A DNA stretch of 23,092 nt from JAKVJE01 sp047722305 (lineage in GTDB: Bacteria > Actinomycetota > Actinomycetes > Actinomycetales > Microbacteriaceae): positions 1 through 23,092 of the forward strand of contig JBDNYM010000040.1 in assembly GCA_047722305.1 (NCBI GenBank), written 5' to 3'. How positions within the stretch are numbered: position 1 is the first letter of the stretch; the number at the start of each line of letters is the position of its first letter. The position numbers and the translations under genes were made by a program. Below, in pieces: positions 6,984-14,319 of this stretch. Below the pieces are notes generated by a model, which was not told where the DNA came from, searched no databases, and was given only the letters and a program-made list of their open reading frames with translations.

Positions 6984-7283
6984 TCACGCCGCGATCTGGT
7001 GCTCCGAGACGAACTGATCGATCTCGGAGTCCGGCACGCTCGGATCGGCGGCGACGCCGATGAGGGCGCCGACGGGGAGTTCCTCGCCGGCCTGCGCGAC
7101 GATGCGGCGCAGAGCGCCGTCGAAGGGGGCCTCCAGATCGTTGCTCAGCTTGCTCGATTCGATGGTGACCAGCGGGTCGCCGGCGCTGAACGAATCGCCC
7201 TCGGCGATCAGCCAGGAGTCGACGGTGCCCTCCTCCATGGTCATACCGAACTTCGGCATGGTGATGGCTTTGATGTCGCTCAT
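6984..7283 (-). CDS. Free-standing lipoyl (biotinyl/lipoyl) carrier domain of the acetoin/2-oxo-acid dehydrogenase operon
   Basis: A 99-residue protein that consists of one lipoyl domain plus a short C-terminal tail. It opens with ITMPKFGMTMEEGTVDSWL, typical of 2-oxo-acid dehydrogenase E2 lipoyl domains. The lipoylation hairpin is IESSKLSND with Lys45; the pseudo-mirror PFDGALRRI follows. It ends at residue 99 (SEIDQFVSEHQIAA), where a full E2 would continue into a peripheral-subunit-binding domain and a catalytic acyltransferase domain. Neither is encoded here. It is translated from a strong AGGAGG that overlaps the end of the E1 beta gene, 5 nt upstream. It should carry the swinging arm for E1, or serve an E2 core encoded elsewhere. 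Confidence 0.88.
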   Translation of the reverse strand: MSDIKAITMPKFGMTMEEGTVDSWLIAEGDSFSAGDPLVTIESSKLSNDLEAPFDGALRRIVAQAGEELPVGALIGVAADPSVPDSEIDQFVSEHQIAA

Positions 7284-7288
7284 ATTTT

Positions 7289-8362
7289 CTAGTCCTCCTT
7301 CAGGACGTTGCGGACGGCGGCCTCGATGCGGTCGGCGTTGGGGATCCACAGCGGCTCCAGCGCGCTCGAGAACGGCACCGGGGTGTGCGGCGGGGTGACC
7401 AGCTCGATCGGGGCCTTCAGCGAGTGGAAGCCCTTCTGCGCGATCAGCGCCGCCAGGTCCTGGCCGAAGCCGCAGCGCGCCGCCGACTCGTCGGCGATCA
7501 CGACGTGGCCGGTGTCGGCGGCGGCCTGCAGCACGCCCTCCTCGTCGAGCGGGGAGGTGGTGCGCGGGTCGAACACCTCGACCGAGATGCCCTCCTTGGC
7601 GAGCTTGTCGGCGACCTTGTTGGCCGCGTTCACCGGGTTGCCGATCGCGATGATGGTCACGTCGGTGCCGCGGCGGGTGAAGTTGCCCTTGCCGAGCGGG
7701 ATCACGTACGGCTCGATCGGCACGTCGCCCTTGACGTCGTACAGGGCCTTGTGCTCGCAGAAGATGACCGGGTCGTCGTCGCGGATGGAGGCCAGCAGCA
7801 GCCCCTTCGCGTCCGCCGGGTTGGAGGGGACCACGACCTTCACCCCAGGGGTGGAGGTGAAGATGTGGTACGGCGAGGTGGAGTGCTGGGCCGCCGCCCC
7901 CACGCCGGCGCCGATGATGCCGCGCACGGTGAGCGGAGTGGTGGCCTTGCCGCCGAACATGTAGCGGAACTTCGCGGCCTGGTTGTAGATCTCGTCGTAG
8001 CAGACTCCGAAGAAGTCCATGAACATGAGCTCGGCTACGGGCCGCAGCCCGGTGACGGCCGCGCCGGCGGCGGTGCCGAGAATCGCGGACTCGGTGATCG
8101 GGGTGTCGATCACTCGATCGCCGCCGAACTCGGTCCACAGACCGCCGGTGACGCCGAACACGCCGCCGAACGCCTCGACCTTGGGGTCGGGGTTGGTGCC
8201 CCCGTTGCCGCCGCGCAGGTCCTCCCCGATGAGGATGACTTTGTCGTCTTCCCGCATGGCCTCGGCCATGGCCGAGTTGATCGCCTGGCGGAAACTCATC
8301 CGCTTCGTCTTCAGCCCGGCGATATCCGTTCCGGTGCGGGGCTGGGTAACTGTCGTTGTCAT
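7289..8362 (-). CDS. acoB: Acetoin/pyruvate-type dehydrogenase E1 component beta subunit
   Basis: A 357-residue transketolase-like E1 beta subunit. It pairs with the alpha subunit to decarboxylate or cleave a 2-oxo substrate with thiamine diphosphate. The N-terminal pyrimidine-binding domain has GEDLRGGNGG, then GVFGVTGGLWTEFG, DTPITESAILG and the MFMDFFGVCYDEIYNQAAKFRYMFGG stretch; the C-terminal transketolase domain has DPRTTSPLDEE and the C-terminal VTPPHTPVPFSSALE. These features fit AcoB-type subunits of acetoin dehydrogenase, which cannot be cleanly told from pyruvate or branched-chain E1 beta by eye. The RBS AAAGGAG lies before the ATG. The gap to acoA is 35 nt and to the lipoyl gene 5 nt, so the three form an operon. 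Confidence 0.9.
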   Translation of the reverse strand: MTTTVTQPRTGTDIAGLKTKRMSFRQAINSAMAEAMREDDKVILIGEDLRGGNGGTNPDPKVEAFGGVFGVTGGLWTEFGGDRVIDTPITESAILGTAAGAAVTGLRPVAELMFMDFFGVCYDEIYNQAAKFRYMFGGKATTPLTVRGIIGAGVGAAAQHSTSPYHIFTSTPGVKVVVPSNPADAKGLLLASIRDDDPVIFCEHKALYDVKGDVPIEPYVIPLGKGNFTRRGTDVTIIAIGNPVNAANKVADKLAKEGISVEVFDPRTTSPLDEEGVLQAAADTGHVVIADESAARCGFGQDLAALIAQKGFHSLKAPIELVTPPHTPVPFSSALEPLWIPNADRIEAAVRNVLKED

Positions 8363-8397
8363 CGCTTCGACTCCTTTGTCGGTTGGTGATCCGTGAT

Positions 8398-9393
8398 TCA
8401 GTAGTTCAGGTAGACATCGGCGGTCAGCTGGTCGGGGGTCGGCACGGGGGCCTCACGGGCCTCCTTGACGGCGTCGTCGACCTCGGCCTTGGCCTCGGCA
8501 TCCAGCCGGTCCAGCTCGGAGGCGTCGATCTCGCCCTTCACGGACTGGCGGAAGTTCTGCAGCGGGTCGTCGTTCTCGCGCACCTCGGCGATCTGCTCCT
8601 TGGTGCGGTACAGGTTGCCGTCGCCCTCGAAGTGGCCGAAGTAGCGGTTGCTGACGGCCTCGATCACGGAGGGGCCGCCGCCGGAGCGGGCGAGCGCCAC
8701 GGCATCCTTGGCCGCCTCGTACACGGCGAAGAAGTCGGTGCCGTCGACCTTGACCGCGGGCAGTCCGAATCCGGCCGCACGGCCGGCGATGTCCTTGGAG
8801 CCCACCGCGTAGTCGTGGCCGCTGGCCTCGCCGAAGCCGTTGTTCTCGAAGACGAAGATCACCGGCAGGTTGAGGACGACGGCCATGTTCATGGCCTCGA
8901 ACGTGGTGCCCTGGTTGGAGCCGCCGTCGCCGGTGAACGATACCGCGACGCCGCCGTTGCCGAGGTACTTCGCGGTGAGCGCGGCTCCGGTGGCCAGCGG
9001 CGGGGCGCCGCCGACGATGCCGTTGGCGCCGAGCATCCCGACCGAGAGGTCGGCGATGTGCATCGAGCCGCCCTTGCCGTGGCAGAGGCCGCTCTGCTTG
9101 CCGAAGATCTCGGCCATCATGCCGTGCATGTCGCAGCCCTTGGCGATGCAGTGCCCGTGCCCGCGGTGGGTGGAGCCGATGTAGTCGGAGTCCTTCAGAT
9201 TCATGCACACCCCGACGGCGGTGGCCTCTTCGCCGGCGTACAGATGGATGAAGCCGGGGATGTCACCGCTCTGGTTCTCGAGGTGGAGGCGCTCTTCGAA
9301 GTGCCGGATGTTCGTCATCCGGCGGTAGGCCTCGAGGAGCTGATCTGTGGTGAGGTCGCTCGTGGCGACTCGGTCAGTCGATATTGTCATCAT
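8398..9393 (-). CDS. acoA: Acetoin/pyruvate-type dehydrogenase E1 component alpha subunit
   Basis: A 331-residue E1 alpha subunit that binds thiamine diphosphate. The TPP motif runs from GDGGSNQG (Gly155-Asp156-Gly157) to the double Asn at 184-185. Other E1 alpha hallmarks are STHRGHGHCIAKG, the CHGKGGSMHIAD loop and the HFEGDGNLYR stretch, in the order seen in AcoA and PdhA. I choose the start at 9393 because AAAGGTG lies 7 nt before its ATG; a second ATG follows directly, and an upstream start at 9441 would add 16 poorly conserved residues and read through the palindrome at 9436-9453. It is the first gene of acoA-acoB-lipoyl. The call as acetoin dehydrogenase rather than another TPP E1 is by resemblance and operon form. 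Confidence 0.88.
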   Translation of the reverse strand: MMTISTDRVATSDLTTDQLLEAYRRMTNIRHFEERLHLENQSGDIPGFIHLYAGEEATAVGVCMNLKDSDYIGSTHRGHGHCIAKGCDMHGMMAEIFGKQSGLCHGKGGSMHIADLSVGMLGANGIVGGAPPLATGAALTAKYLGNGGVAVSFTGDGGSNQGTTFEAMNMAVVLNLPVIFVFENNGFGEASGHDYAVGSKDIAGRAAGFGLPAVKVDGTDFFAVYEAAKDAVALARSGGGPSVIEAVSNRYFGHFEGDGNLYRTKEQIAEVRENDDPLQNFRQSVKGEIDASELDRLDAEAKAEVDDAVKEAREAPVPTPDQLTADVYLNY

Positions 9394-9435
9394 TGCACGC
9401 ACCTTTGTGTGGAACGATTCCGGATGGTGCCGGAC

Positions 9436-9453
9436 GATCACCTCTCTGTGATC
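9436..9453. promoter_or_regulatory. Perfect GATCAC-N6-GTGATC inverted repeat in the acoA leader
   Basis: Six-base arms are perfect, with CTCTCT between them. It lies 43-60 nt before the acoA start and downstream of a possible minus-strand -10 (CATACT, 9464-9469). It could be an operator or a leader hairpin. The arms read in the opposite sense to the CRP consensus TGTGA-N6-TCACA, so I do not call it a CRP site. Confidence 0.45.
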
Positions 9454-9494
9454 TGTGCATCAGAGTATGGGCGGGGGCCGGCGGCTGCGAGATC

Positions 9495-9530
9495 GTTGGT
9501 ATGCAACGTGGACGAACTCGTATACCAGTT
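9495..9530. promoter_or_regulatory. Candidate GntR-type operator upstream of acoA
   Basis: AACTCGTATACCAGTT (9515-9530) is a 16-bp palindrome with 14 of 16 symmetrical positions and a central GTATAC, the core seen in many FadR/GntR-family operators. A second, weaker palindrome GTTG-GTATG-CAAC (9495-9507) lies 7 bp away. The site is about 120-135 bp before the acoA ATG and 31-46 bp above the possible -10 at 9464-9469. No GntR gene is in the window. Confidence 0.45.
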
Positions 9531-9633
9531 GCCCGTGGACAACATCCGGGCGCCGATCGACCGTCATCGCGGGCATCAGCATGCCGGCAGATCGGCGCCG
9601 AGACGGGCGGGATGGCAGCTCGGCCGGGGAAGT

Positions 9634-10983
9634 TCAGCAGGCGTGCACCTTGGCCAGATCGCGCCATTCCGTGGTCGCTCGCAGCGAGAGATGCTCGCGG
9701 CGCATGCTCCACGCGGGCTCATGCTGAAAGCCGGCTCGGCCGAGTCCGAGGGCGGACGTGCCGGTGCGGGCGGCGATGCGGTCGATCGTCCGGCCGAGGT
9801 CGCGGTCACCGCTCCTGGCGACGTCCCCGTCCGCGAACAGCGGCAGCGGGGCGTCGCGGCTGGTGAGCTCGAGCAGCGTCACCCCGGCGCGCACGTAGGC
9901 GGCGCCCGGCCGCAGCCTGGGCTGCAGGATGCGGGTGGCGGCGCCCACGATGGCGAGCGGGTCGTCGGTGGGGCCGGGCAGCGCCCCGGTCGCGGCGGCC
10001 CGGTGCCGGTCGGTCTCCGGGGCGAACCGGCTGGTCTCGGCCCAGCAGGCCACCGCGCCGGCGAGGCTGTCCTGCCGCCGCAGCCGGCGGGCCGCGCGCT
10101 GGGCGTAGACGGCCAGGACTTCGCGCATCGTGGCCGCATCGGTGACTGGGGTCGAGAATGACCGGGAGTACATGACCTCCTGCCGCCGCGGGGCCGGCGG
10201 CGCGAGCGGGAAGGCGGGGATGCCGCGCAGTTCATAGACGGTGCGCTGCAGCTCCACCGAGAACCGGCGGCGGATGAGGCGGGCATCGGCATCCCGCAGC
10301 TGCCGGGCGTCGGTGATTCCGTAGGCGGCCAGTCGCTTCCGGCTGCGGCGCCCGACCCCCCAGATCTCGGCGATGGGAGTGCCCGTGAGGATGGCGGTCA
10401 GCCGGGACGCGGAGTACTGGTCGGTGGAGGCGACCCGATGCAGTCCCGGCGTCCGTTTGGCGCCGTGGCTGGCGAGCTTGGCCCAGGTCTTGGTGGGCCC
10501 GATGCCGATGCCGACGGGGACGCCGATATCGTGCTCCACCCGCTCGGCCATCTCGTGGGCGCGGGCGACGATGTCGGCGGGGGCGCCTCGCAGCCGCAGG
10601 AAGCACTCGTCGATCGAGTACACCTCCTGCTCGGGCGAGGAGCGGCGCAGCAACCGCATCACCCGTGCGGAGATGTCGCCGTAGAGCTCGTAGTTGCTGC
10701 TGCAGGGCACGACGCCGTGGTGCTCGGCCCAGGCGGCAATGCGGAACCAGGGCGTCCCCATGGGGATGCCGAGCGCTTTGGCCTCGGCTGACCGGGCGAC
10801 CACGCAGCCGTCGTTGTTCGAGAGCACGACGATGGGGACGCCGCGCAGCTCGGGATGGAAGATCCGCTCGCAGGAGGCGAAGCAGGAGTCGACGTCGACC
10901 AGGACGATGCGGCTCACCGTCCCGCTGCTCGTCTCGGCGGCCGCGTTTCCGCGCCTCACCAGAAGCGCATCCGGCTCAGACAT
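9634..10983 (-). CDS. umuC: UmuC-like Y-family translesion DNA polymerase (Pol V catalytic subunit)
   Basis: A 449-residue UmuC. It copies past DNA lesions, with the processed UmuD' as partner. Catalytic residues are visible: Asp30 in LVDVDSCFASCE and Asp125-Glu126 in YSIDECFL. The steric-gate position (Tyr11 in E. coli UmuC) is Phe35 here. The helix-hairpin-helix region (IWGVGRRSRKRLAAYGI) follows, then the little-finger domain and a possible beta-clamp motif APLPLF. The C-terminus (AWSMRREHLS followed by TTEWRDLAKV) matches the DUF4113 tail specific to UmuC. The ATG at 10983 overlaps the umuD stop by 8 nt; a GTG at 10917 is an alternative that would remove a non-conserved 22-residue N-terminal extension. 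It is controlled by the SOS box before umuD. Confidence 0.92.
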   Translation of the reverse strand: MSEPDALLVRRGNAAAETSSGTVSRIVLVDVDSCFASCERIFHPELRGVPIVVLSNNDGCVVARSAEAKALGIPMGTPWFRIAAWAEHHGVVPCSSNYELYGDISARVMRLLRRSSPEQEVYSIDECFLRLRGAPADIVARAHEMAERVEHDIGVPVGIGIGPTKTWAKLASHGAKRTPGLHRVASTDQYSASRLTAILTGTPIAEIWGVGRRSRKRLAAYGITDARQLRDADARLIRRRFSVELQRTVYELRGIPAFPLAPPAPRRQEVMYSRSFSTPVTDAATMREVLAVYAQRAARRLRRQDSLAGAVACWAETSRFAPETDRHRAAATGALPGPTDDPLAIVGAATRILQPRLRPGAAYVRAGVTLLELTSRDAPLPLFADGDVARSGDRDLGRTIDRIAARTGTSALGLGRAGFQHEPAWSMRREHLSLRATTEWRDLAKVHAC

Positions 10984-11392
10984 GGTGCAGGCATCGGGTG
11001 ACAACGCCCCAGACATCCAGCTGATCACCGTCGGCCAGCCGGAGATCGGGGTAGTCGGGATTCTCCGCGCAGAGGCGGATCGGCGGTCCCAGCCGCAGGC
11101 GCTTCACGGTCAGCTCGTTGTTGAGCACGGCGATGACCACGGCGCCGTCGCGCGGGCGCAGCGCCCGGTCGACGATGAGTTCGTCGCCGTCGGCGATGCC
11201 GGCCCCGATCATCGAGTCGCCGGCTACCCGCACGATGAACGTGGAGACCGGGTCGGCGATGAGGTGCTCGTTCAGATCGAGCGTCCCGTCGAAGTAGTCC
11301 TGCGCCACCGACGGCCAGCCTGCGTGGACGCGCTCCAGCACGAGCGGGATGCGGCGGGATGGGGGCGCGGCGGCCAGCCGACGGATCTGCAT
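10976..11392 (-). CDS. umuD: UmuD-like autoproteolytic subunit of DNA polymerase V
   Basis: A 138-residue S24-family protein. The catalytic Ser60 (GDSMI) and Lys97 (LTVKRL) fall at exactly the residue numbers of the E. coli UmuD dyad, and the predicted cleavage site Ala24-Gly25 falls where E. coli UmuD has Cys24-Gly25; Ala-Gly is the bond used by LexA. Conserved LDLNEHLI and GVVTRC complete the match. RecA-stimulated self-cleavage would give UmuD' to activate UmuC. The start at 11392 has GGGAG upstream; a longer frame to 11491 would span the SOS box and is rejected. The strand is opposite to the ABC exporter operon, and the two share the intergenic region. Confidence 0.92.
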   Translation of the reverse strand: MQIRRLAAAPPSRRIPLVLERVHAGWPSVAQDYFDGTLDLNEHLIADPVSTFIVRVAGDSMIGAGIADGDELIVDRALRPRDGAVVIAVLNNELTVKRLRLGPPIRLCAENPDYPDLRLADGDQLDVWGVVTRCLHHV

Positions 11393-11413
11393 GCGTTCTC
11401 CCGACGTCGATGA

Positions 11414-11439
11414 TCGAACATATGTTCGAATCGAGGATA
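11414..11439 (-). promoter_or_regulatory. umuDC promoter with LexA SOS box
   Basis: TCGAACATATGTTCGA (11414-11429) is a perfect 16-bp palindrome of the actinobacterial LexA form CGAAC-N4-GTTCG. On the minus strand it lies directly downstream of a -10 box TATCCT (11434-11439), with TTCCCC at 17-bp spacing as a weak -35. LexA bound here would cover the transcription start, and it lies 22 nt before the umuD ATG. Confidence 0.9.
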
Positions 11440-11507
11440 CGCCGACCCGGAGACATGGGGAATCTGGTGTGGGCGCGCACCCGTCCGACACGCCGCGGCG
11501 ACGAAGA

Positions 11508-11548
11508 ATTCAACGGACGTTGAATAATGAATTCGACACATGTTGAAT
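11508..11548 (+). promoter_or_regulatory. Tandem 18-bp palindromic operators before the ABC exporter operon
   Basis: Site 1 (11508-11525) is ATTCAACG-GA-CGTTGAAT, with perfect 8-bp arms. Site 2 (11531-11548) is ATTCGACA-CA-TGTTGAAT, with one mismatch in the arms. They share the consensus ATTCrACr-N2-yGTTGAAT and are 23 bp apart from start to start, close to two helical turns. They lie 52-92 bp before the permease ATG. The TetR gene that ends this operon is the obvious candidate ligand. Possible -10 hexamers (AATAAT, AATACT) fall in or next to the sites. Confidence 0.7.
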
Positions 11549-11599
11549 ACTGCTGACGGCGACCGGGCGGCGGTCGCCGCGCCCGACGAAAGAGGAGCG

Positions 11600-12742
11600 A
11601 TGCGAGCACTGATCGTCAAGGAGTTCCGGGAGCTGCGGCGCGATCGCCGCACGCTGGCCATGGTCGTGGGGCTCCCGCTGCTGCTGCTGATCATCTTCGG
11701 GTACGCGGCCAACTTCACCGTCGCCACGCTCGACACCGCCGTGGTCGGCTCGGGGGCGGCGCAGACGGTGGACCGCATCGACGCCATCCCGCAGGCGAAG
11801 GACCATCTGCACGTCGTCGTCACCGACGGCTCGCTGAGCGGTACGGCGGCGCGGACCCGGGCCGCGCACCTGCTGCGCGACGGACGCGCCGCGGTCGCGA
11901 TCGTCCCCGACGGCGACCGCCTCAGGGTCGACATCGACGGCTCGAACCTTTTCGCGGCCCAGTCGGCGAAGATCCTGTTCTCGCAGCTCGCGTCCCAGGC
12001 GGCGGCGCAGGCCCAGACAGCGTCCCAAGCCCAGTCCCAGACCCCCGCAGCAGCCGTCCCCGCTACCGGACGGCCCCAGGCCGTCCCGCAGCTCACGGTG
12101 CGCGTGCTGTTCAACCCCGACCTCAAGACGTCCTGGGTGATGATCCCGGCGATCATCGGCCTCATCCTCGCGTTCGTGGGCATGATCGTGACGAGCATCG
12201 GCCTGGTGCGCGAGCGCGAGACCGGCACGCTGGAGCAGCTGGCGGTGATGCCGCTGCGGCCGGGCGCGGTGGTGATGGGCAAGATCGTCCCCTACCTGCT
12301 GCTGGCTTCGTTCGACATGGCGGTCGTCACGCTCCTGGGCATGTGGATCTTCGGGGTGCCATTCCGCGGCTCGGTGCTGCTGTTCGCAGCGGGGGCGCTG
12401 CTGTTCCTGTTCACCGTGCTGGGGCTGGGCGTGCTGATCTCGTCGGTGTCGCAGACGACCGGCCAGGCGGTGCAGATGGCGGTGATGTTCCTGCTGCCCC
12501 AGATCCTGTTGTCGGGCATGATCTTCCCGCTGGACGCGATGGCGGCGGGGGTGCGTTGGATCGGCTACCTGCTGCCGCTGACCTGGTTCGTCAAGATCTC
12601 GCAGGGGGTCATGGTGCGCGGGGCCGGGTGGGGGCCGTTGTGGTTCCCGCTGGCGGTGCTGGCGTTCATGGCCGTGGTGGCGTTCGGCGCCGCGGTGCTG
12701 CGGCTGGCCAGTTCGCTGCGCCCGGTGGGGGCGCGGCGATGA
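11600..12742 (+). CDS. ABC-2 type transporter permease (YbhS/YbhR-like)
   Basis: A 380-residue membrane subunit of an ABC exporter. After a charged cytoplasmic N-terminus (VKEFRELRRDRRTL) comes the first membrane helix (around residues 20-40), then a roughly 150-residue extracytoplasmic domain that includes a Gln/Ala-rich run near residues 133-150, then five more helices from about residue 175 to the end. This one-plus-five layout with a large domain between helices 1 and 2 is typical of the ABC2_membrane_3/YhgE-Pip-like family that pairs with YbhF. AGAGGAG lies 3 nt before the ATG at 11600; an upstream start at 11540 would fall inside the operator. The stop overlaps the ATPase start (ATGA). 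Substrate unknown; YbhF-YbhSR relatives export drugs or cations. Confidence 0.88.
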   Translation: MRALIVKEFRELRRDRRTLAMVVGLPLLLLIIFGYAANFTVATLDTAVVGSGAAQTVDRIDAIPQAKDHLHVVVTDGSLSGTAARTRAAHLLRDGRAAVAIVPDGDRLRVDIDGSNLFAAQSAKILFSQLASQAAAQAQTASQAQSQTPAAAVPATGRPQAVPQLTVRVLFNPDLKTSWVMIPAIIGLILAFVGMIVTSIGLVRERETGTLEQLAVMPLRPGAVVMGKIVPYLLLASFDMAVVTLLGMWIFGVPFRGSVLLFAAGALLFLFTVLGLGVLISSVSQTTGQAVQMAVMFLLPQILLSGMIFPLDAMAAGVRWIGYLLPLTWFVKISQGVMVRGAGWGPLWFPLAVLAFMAVVAFGAAVLRLASSLRPVGARR

Positions 12743-14319
12743 CCGGGGCGGCCGCGGCGACGCGCTCCGAGGAGTGGGGGGCGCAGGATGCCGTGGTCCG
12801 GTTCGGCCGTCGGGTCGCCCTCGACGGCGTCTCGCTGACGGCGACTCCGGGCCGGGTGGTCGCGGTGGTGGGCGGCGATGGCGCCGGGAAGACCACGCTG
12901 CTGCGGCTGCTCGCCGGCCGGGTGCGGCCCGAATCGGGGACGGTGCGCGTCCCGCCGCGCCGCGAGCTCGGCTACCTGCCGGCCACCGCGGGCGTCTGGG
13001 GCGACCTCACCGTCCGCCAGAACATCGACTTCGCGGCCGCCGCCTACCGGATGCCGCGGGAAGAGGCCGCGCCGCGGGGCGCGGAACTGCTCGCGGCGGC
13101 GGGGCTCGCCGAGGCGGTCGACCGGCTGGCCTCGCGGCTGTCGGGCGGGATGCGGCGCAAGCTCGGCTTCGTCATGGCGATCCTGCCCCGGCCACGGCTG
13201 GTGGTGCTCGACGAGCCCAGCACCGGCGTCGACCCGGTGAGCCGGGTCGAGCTGTGGCGGCTGATCGCCCGATCGGCGGCCGAGGGCGCCGCGGTGGTGT
13301 TCGCCACCACCTACCCGGACGAGGCCGAGCGGGCCGAGCAGGTGCTCGCCCTGGATGCGGGGCGTCCGCAGCCGTGGGACGAGGTGCGCGCCCTGGCCCG
13401 CCAGGCGCCGCCGGCGCCGCGGTCGGTTCGGGCAGCCGGCGGCGAGCCGCCCGCCGCCCCACTCGTGCGGGGCACGGGCATCGTCCGCGCGTTCGGTCCC
13501 CACCGGGCCGTGGACGGGGTCGACATCGAGGTGCGCGCGGGGGAGGTCGTGGGCCTCATCGGCGCCAACGGGGCCGGCAAGACGACGCTGCTGCGCATCC
13601 TGCTGGGGCTGGACCGGTCCGACACCGGCGAGATCAGCGTGCTCGGCAGCTCCCCGGCGCGCTTCGACCGCGCCGCCCTGGGGTACGTGCCGCAGGGCCT
13701 GGGGCTGTGGTCGACGCTCACCCCGGCGGAAAATGCGGAGTTCGTCGGCCAGGAGTACGGCGTCCCTCGCGAGTGCCGGGGACTCCCGGCCGGGTTCGAG
13801 GCGGCGGTGCGCCAGCGGGTGGAGGAGCTCGATCTGGGCCGCCAGCGCCGGCTCGCCTTCGACCTCGCGGTGCAGCATCGGCCGCGGCTGCTGGTGCTGG
13901 ACGAACCGACCTCCGGGGTCTCCGTACGGGCGCGGGCCGGGCTCTGGCAGCGCATCCACGCCGAGGCGGCGCGGGGAGCGGGCGTGATCGTCACCACGCA
14001 CTACCTGCAGGAGGCGGCTCAGTGCACGCGTCTCGTCCTGCTCTCGCGGGGCCGCGTCGCGGCGCGGGGGACGGTCGCCGACGTCGTGGCAGGCCTGCGG
14101 GCTGTGCGCGTCTCCGGAGCCCGGTGGGCGGAGGCGTTCACAGCGCTCGACGCTGCGGGCATCCCGGTCATGCTCGATGGGACGGCGGTGCGCGCGGCGG
14201 GGGCGGATGCAGACGCCGTCTCCCGCCTCCTCGATGCCGCCGGCGTGGCGGCCGAGGTCGCTCCGGTGCCGGCCACCCTCGAAGAGGCGCTCGTCCTGGT
14301 CGAGCGGGGCGAGCACTGA
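12739..14319 (+). CDS. ABC transporter ATPase with two nucleotide-binding domains (YbhF/RbbA-like)
   Basis: A 526-residue protein with two fused ATPase domains, the engine for the neighbouring permease. NBD1: Walker A GGDGAGKTT (45-53), signature LSGGM (134-138), Walker B VVLDEP (155-160). NBD2: Walker A GANGAGKTT (275-283), Q-loop Gln319, Walker B LLVLDEP (384-390), His421 in TTHYLQEA. Three catalytic elements are altered: NBD1 lacks the Q-loop Gln (Ala82) and the H-loop His (Tyr192), and NBD2 has LDLGR instead of LSGGQ. The D-loop of NBD2 reads SGVSV. These fit one consensus ATP site (NBD2 Walker motifs with the NBD1 signature) and one degenerate site. To my memory YbhF/RbbA proteins show a similar pattern. 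The ATG at 12739 overlaps the permease stop. About 90 C-terminal residues form a small accessory domain. Confidence 0.88.
   Translation: MTGAAAATRSEEWGAQDAVVRFGRRVALDGVSLTATPGRVVAVVGGDGAGKTTLLRLLAGRVRPESGTVRVPPRRELGYLPATAGVWGDLTVRQNIDFAAAAYRMPREEAAPRGAELLAAAGLAEAVDRLASRLSGGMRRKLGFVMAILPRPRLVVLDEPSTGVDPVSRVELWRLIARSAAEGAAVVFATTYPDEAERAEQVLALDAGRPQPWDEVRALARQAPPAPRSVRAAGGEPPAAPLVRGTGIVRAFGPHRAVDGVDIEVRAGEVVGLIGANGAGKTTLLRILLGLDRSDTGEISVLGSSPARFDRAALGYVPQGLGLWSTLTPAENAEFVGQEYGVPRECRGLPAGFEAAVRQRVEELDLGRQRRLAFDLAVQHRPRLLVLDEPTSGVSVRARAGLWQRIHAEAARGAGVIVTTHYLQEAAQCTRLVLLSRGRVAARGTVADVVAGLRAVRVSGARWAEAFTALDAAGIPVMLDGTAVRAAGADADAVSRLLDAAGVAAEVAPVPATLEEALVLVERGEH

Noticed and set aside
9436..9453. 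CRP/cAMP binding site before acoA
   Set aside because: The arms (GATCAC...GTGATC) are in the opposite sense to the CRP consensus TGTGA-N6-TCACA, so only the spacing matches. Kept as an unassigned palindrome.
8356..10161. Plus-strand frame of 601 codons across acoA and umuC
   Set aside because: It is antisense to two well-supported genes and runs through the acoA control region; the translated sequence has no domain.
11540..11599. Upstream ATG for the ABC permease
   Set aside because: It lies inside the second operator and adds 20 non-conserved residues. The ATG at 11600 has a good ribosome-binding site.
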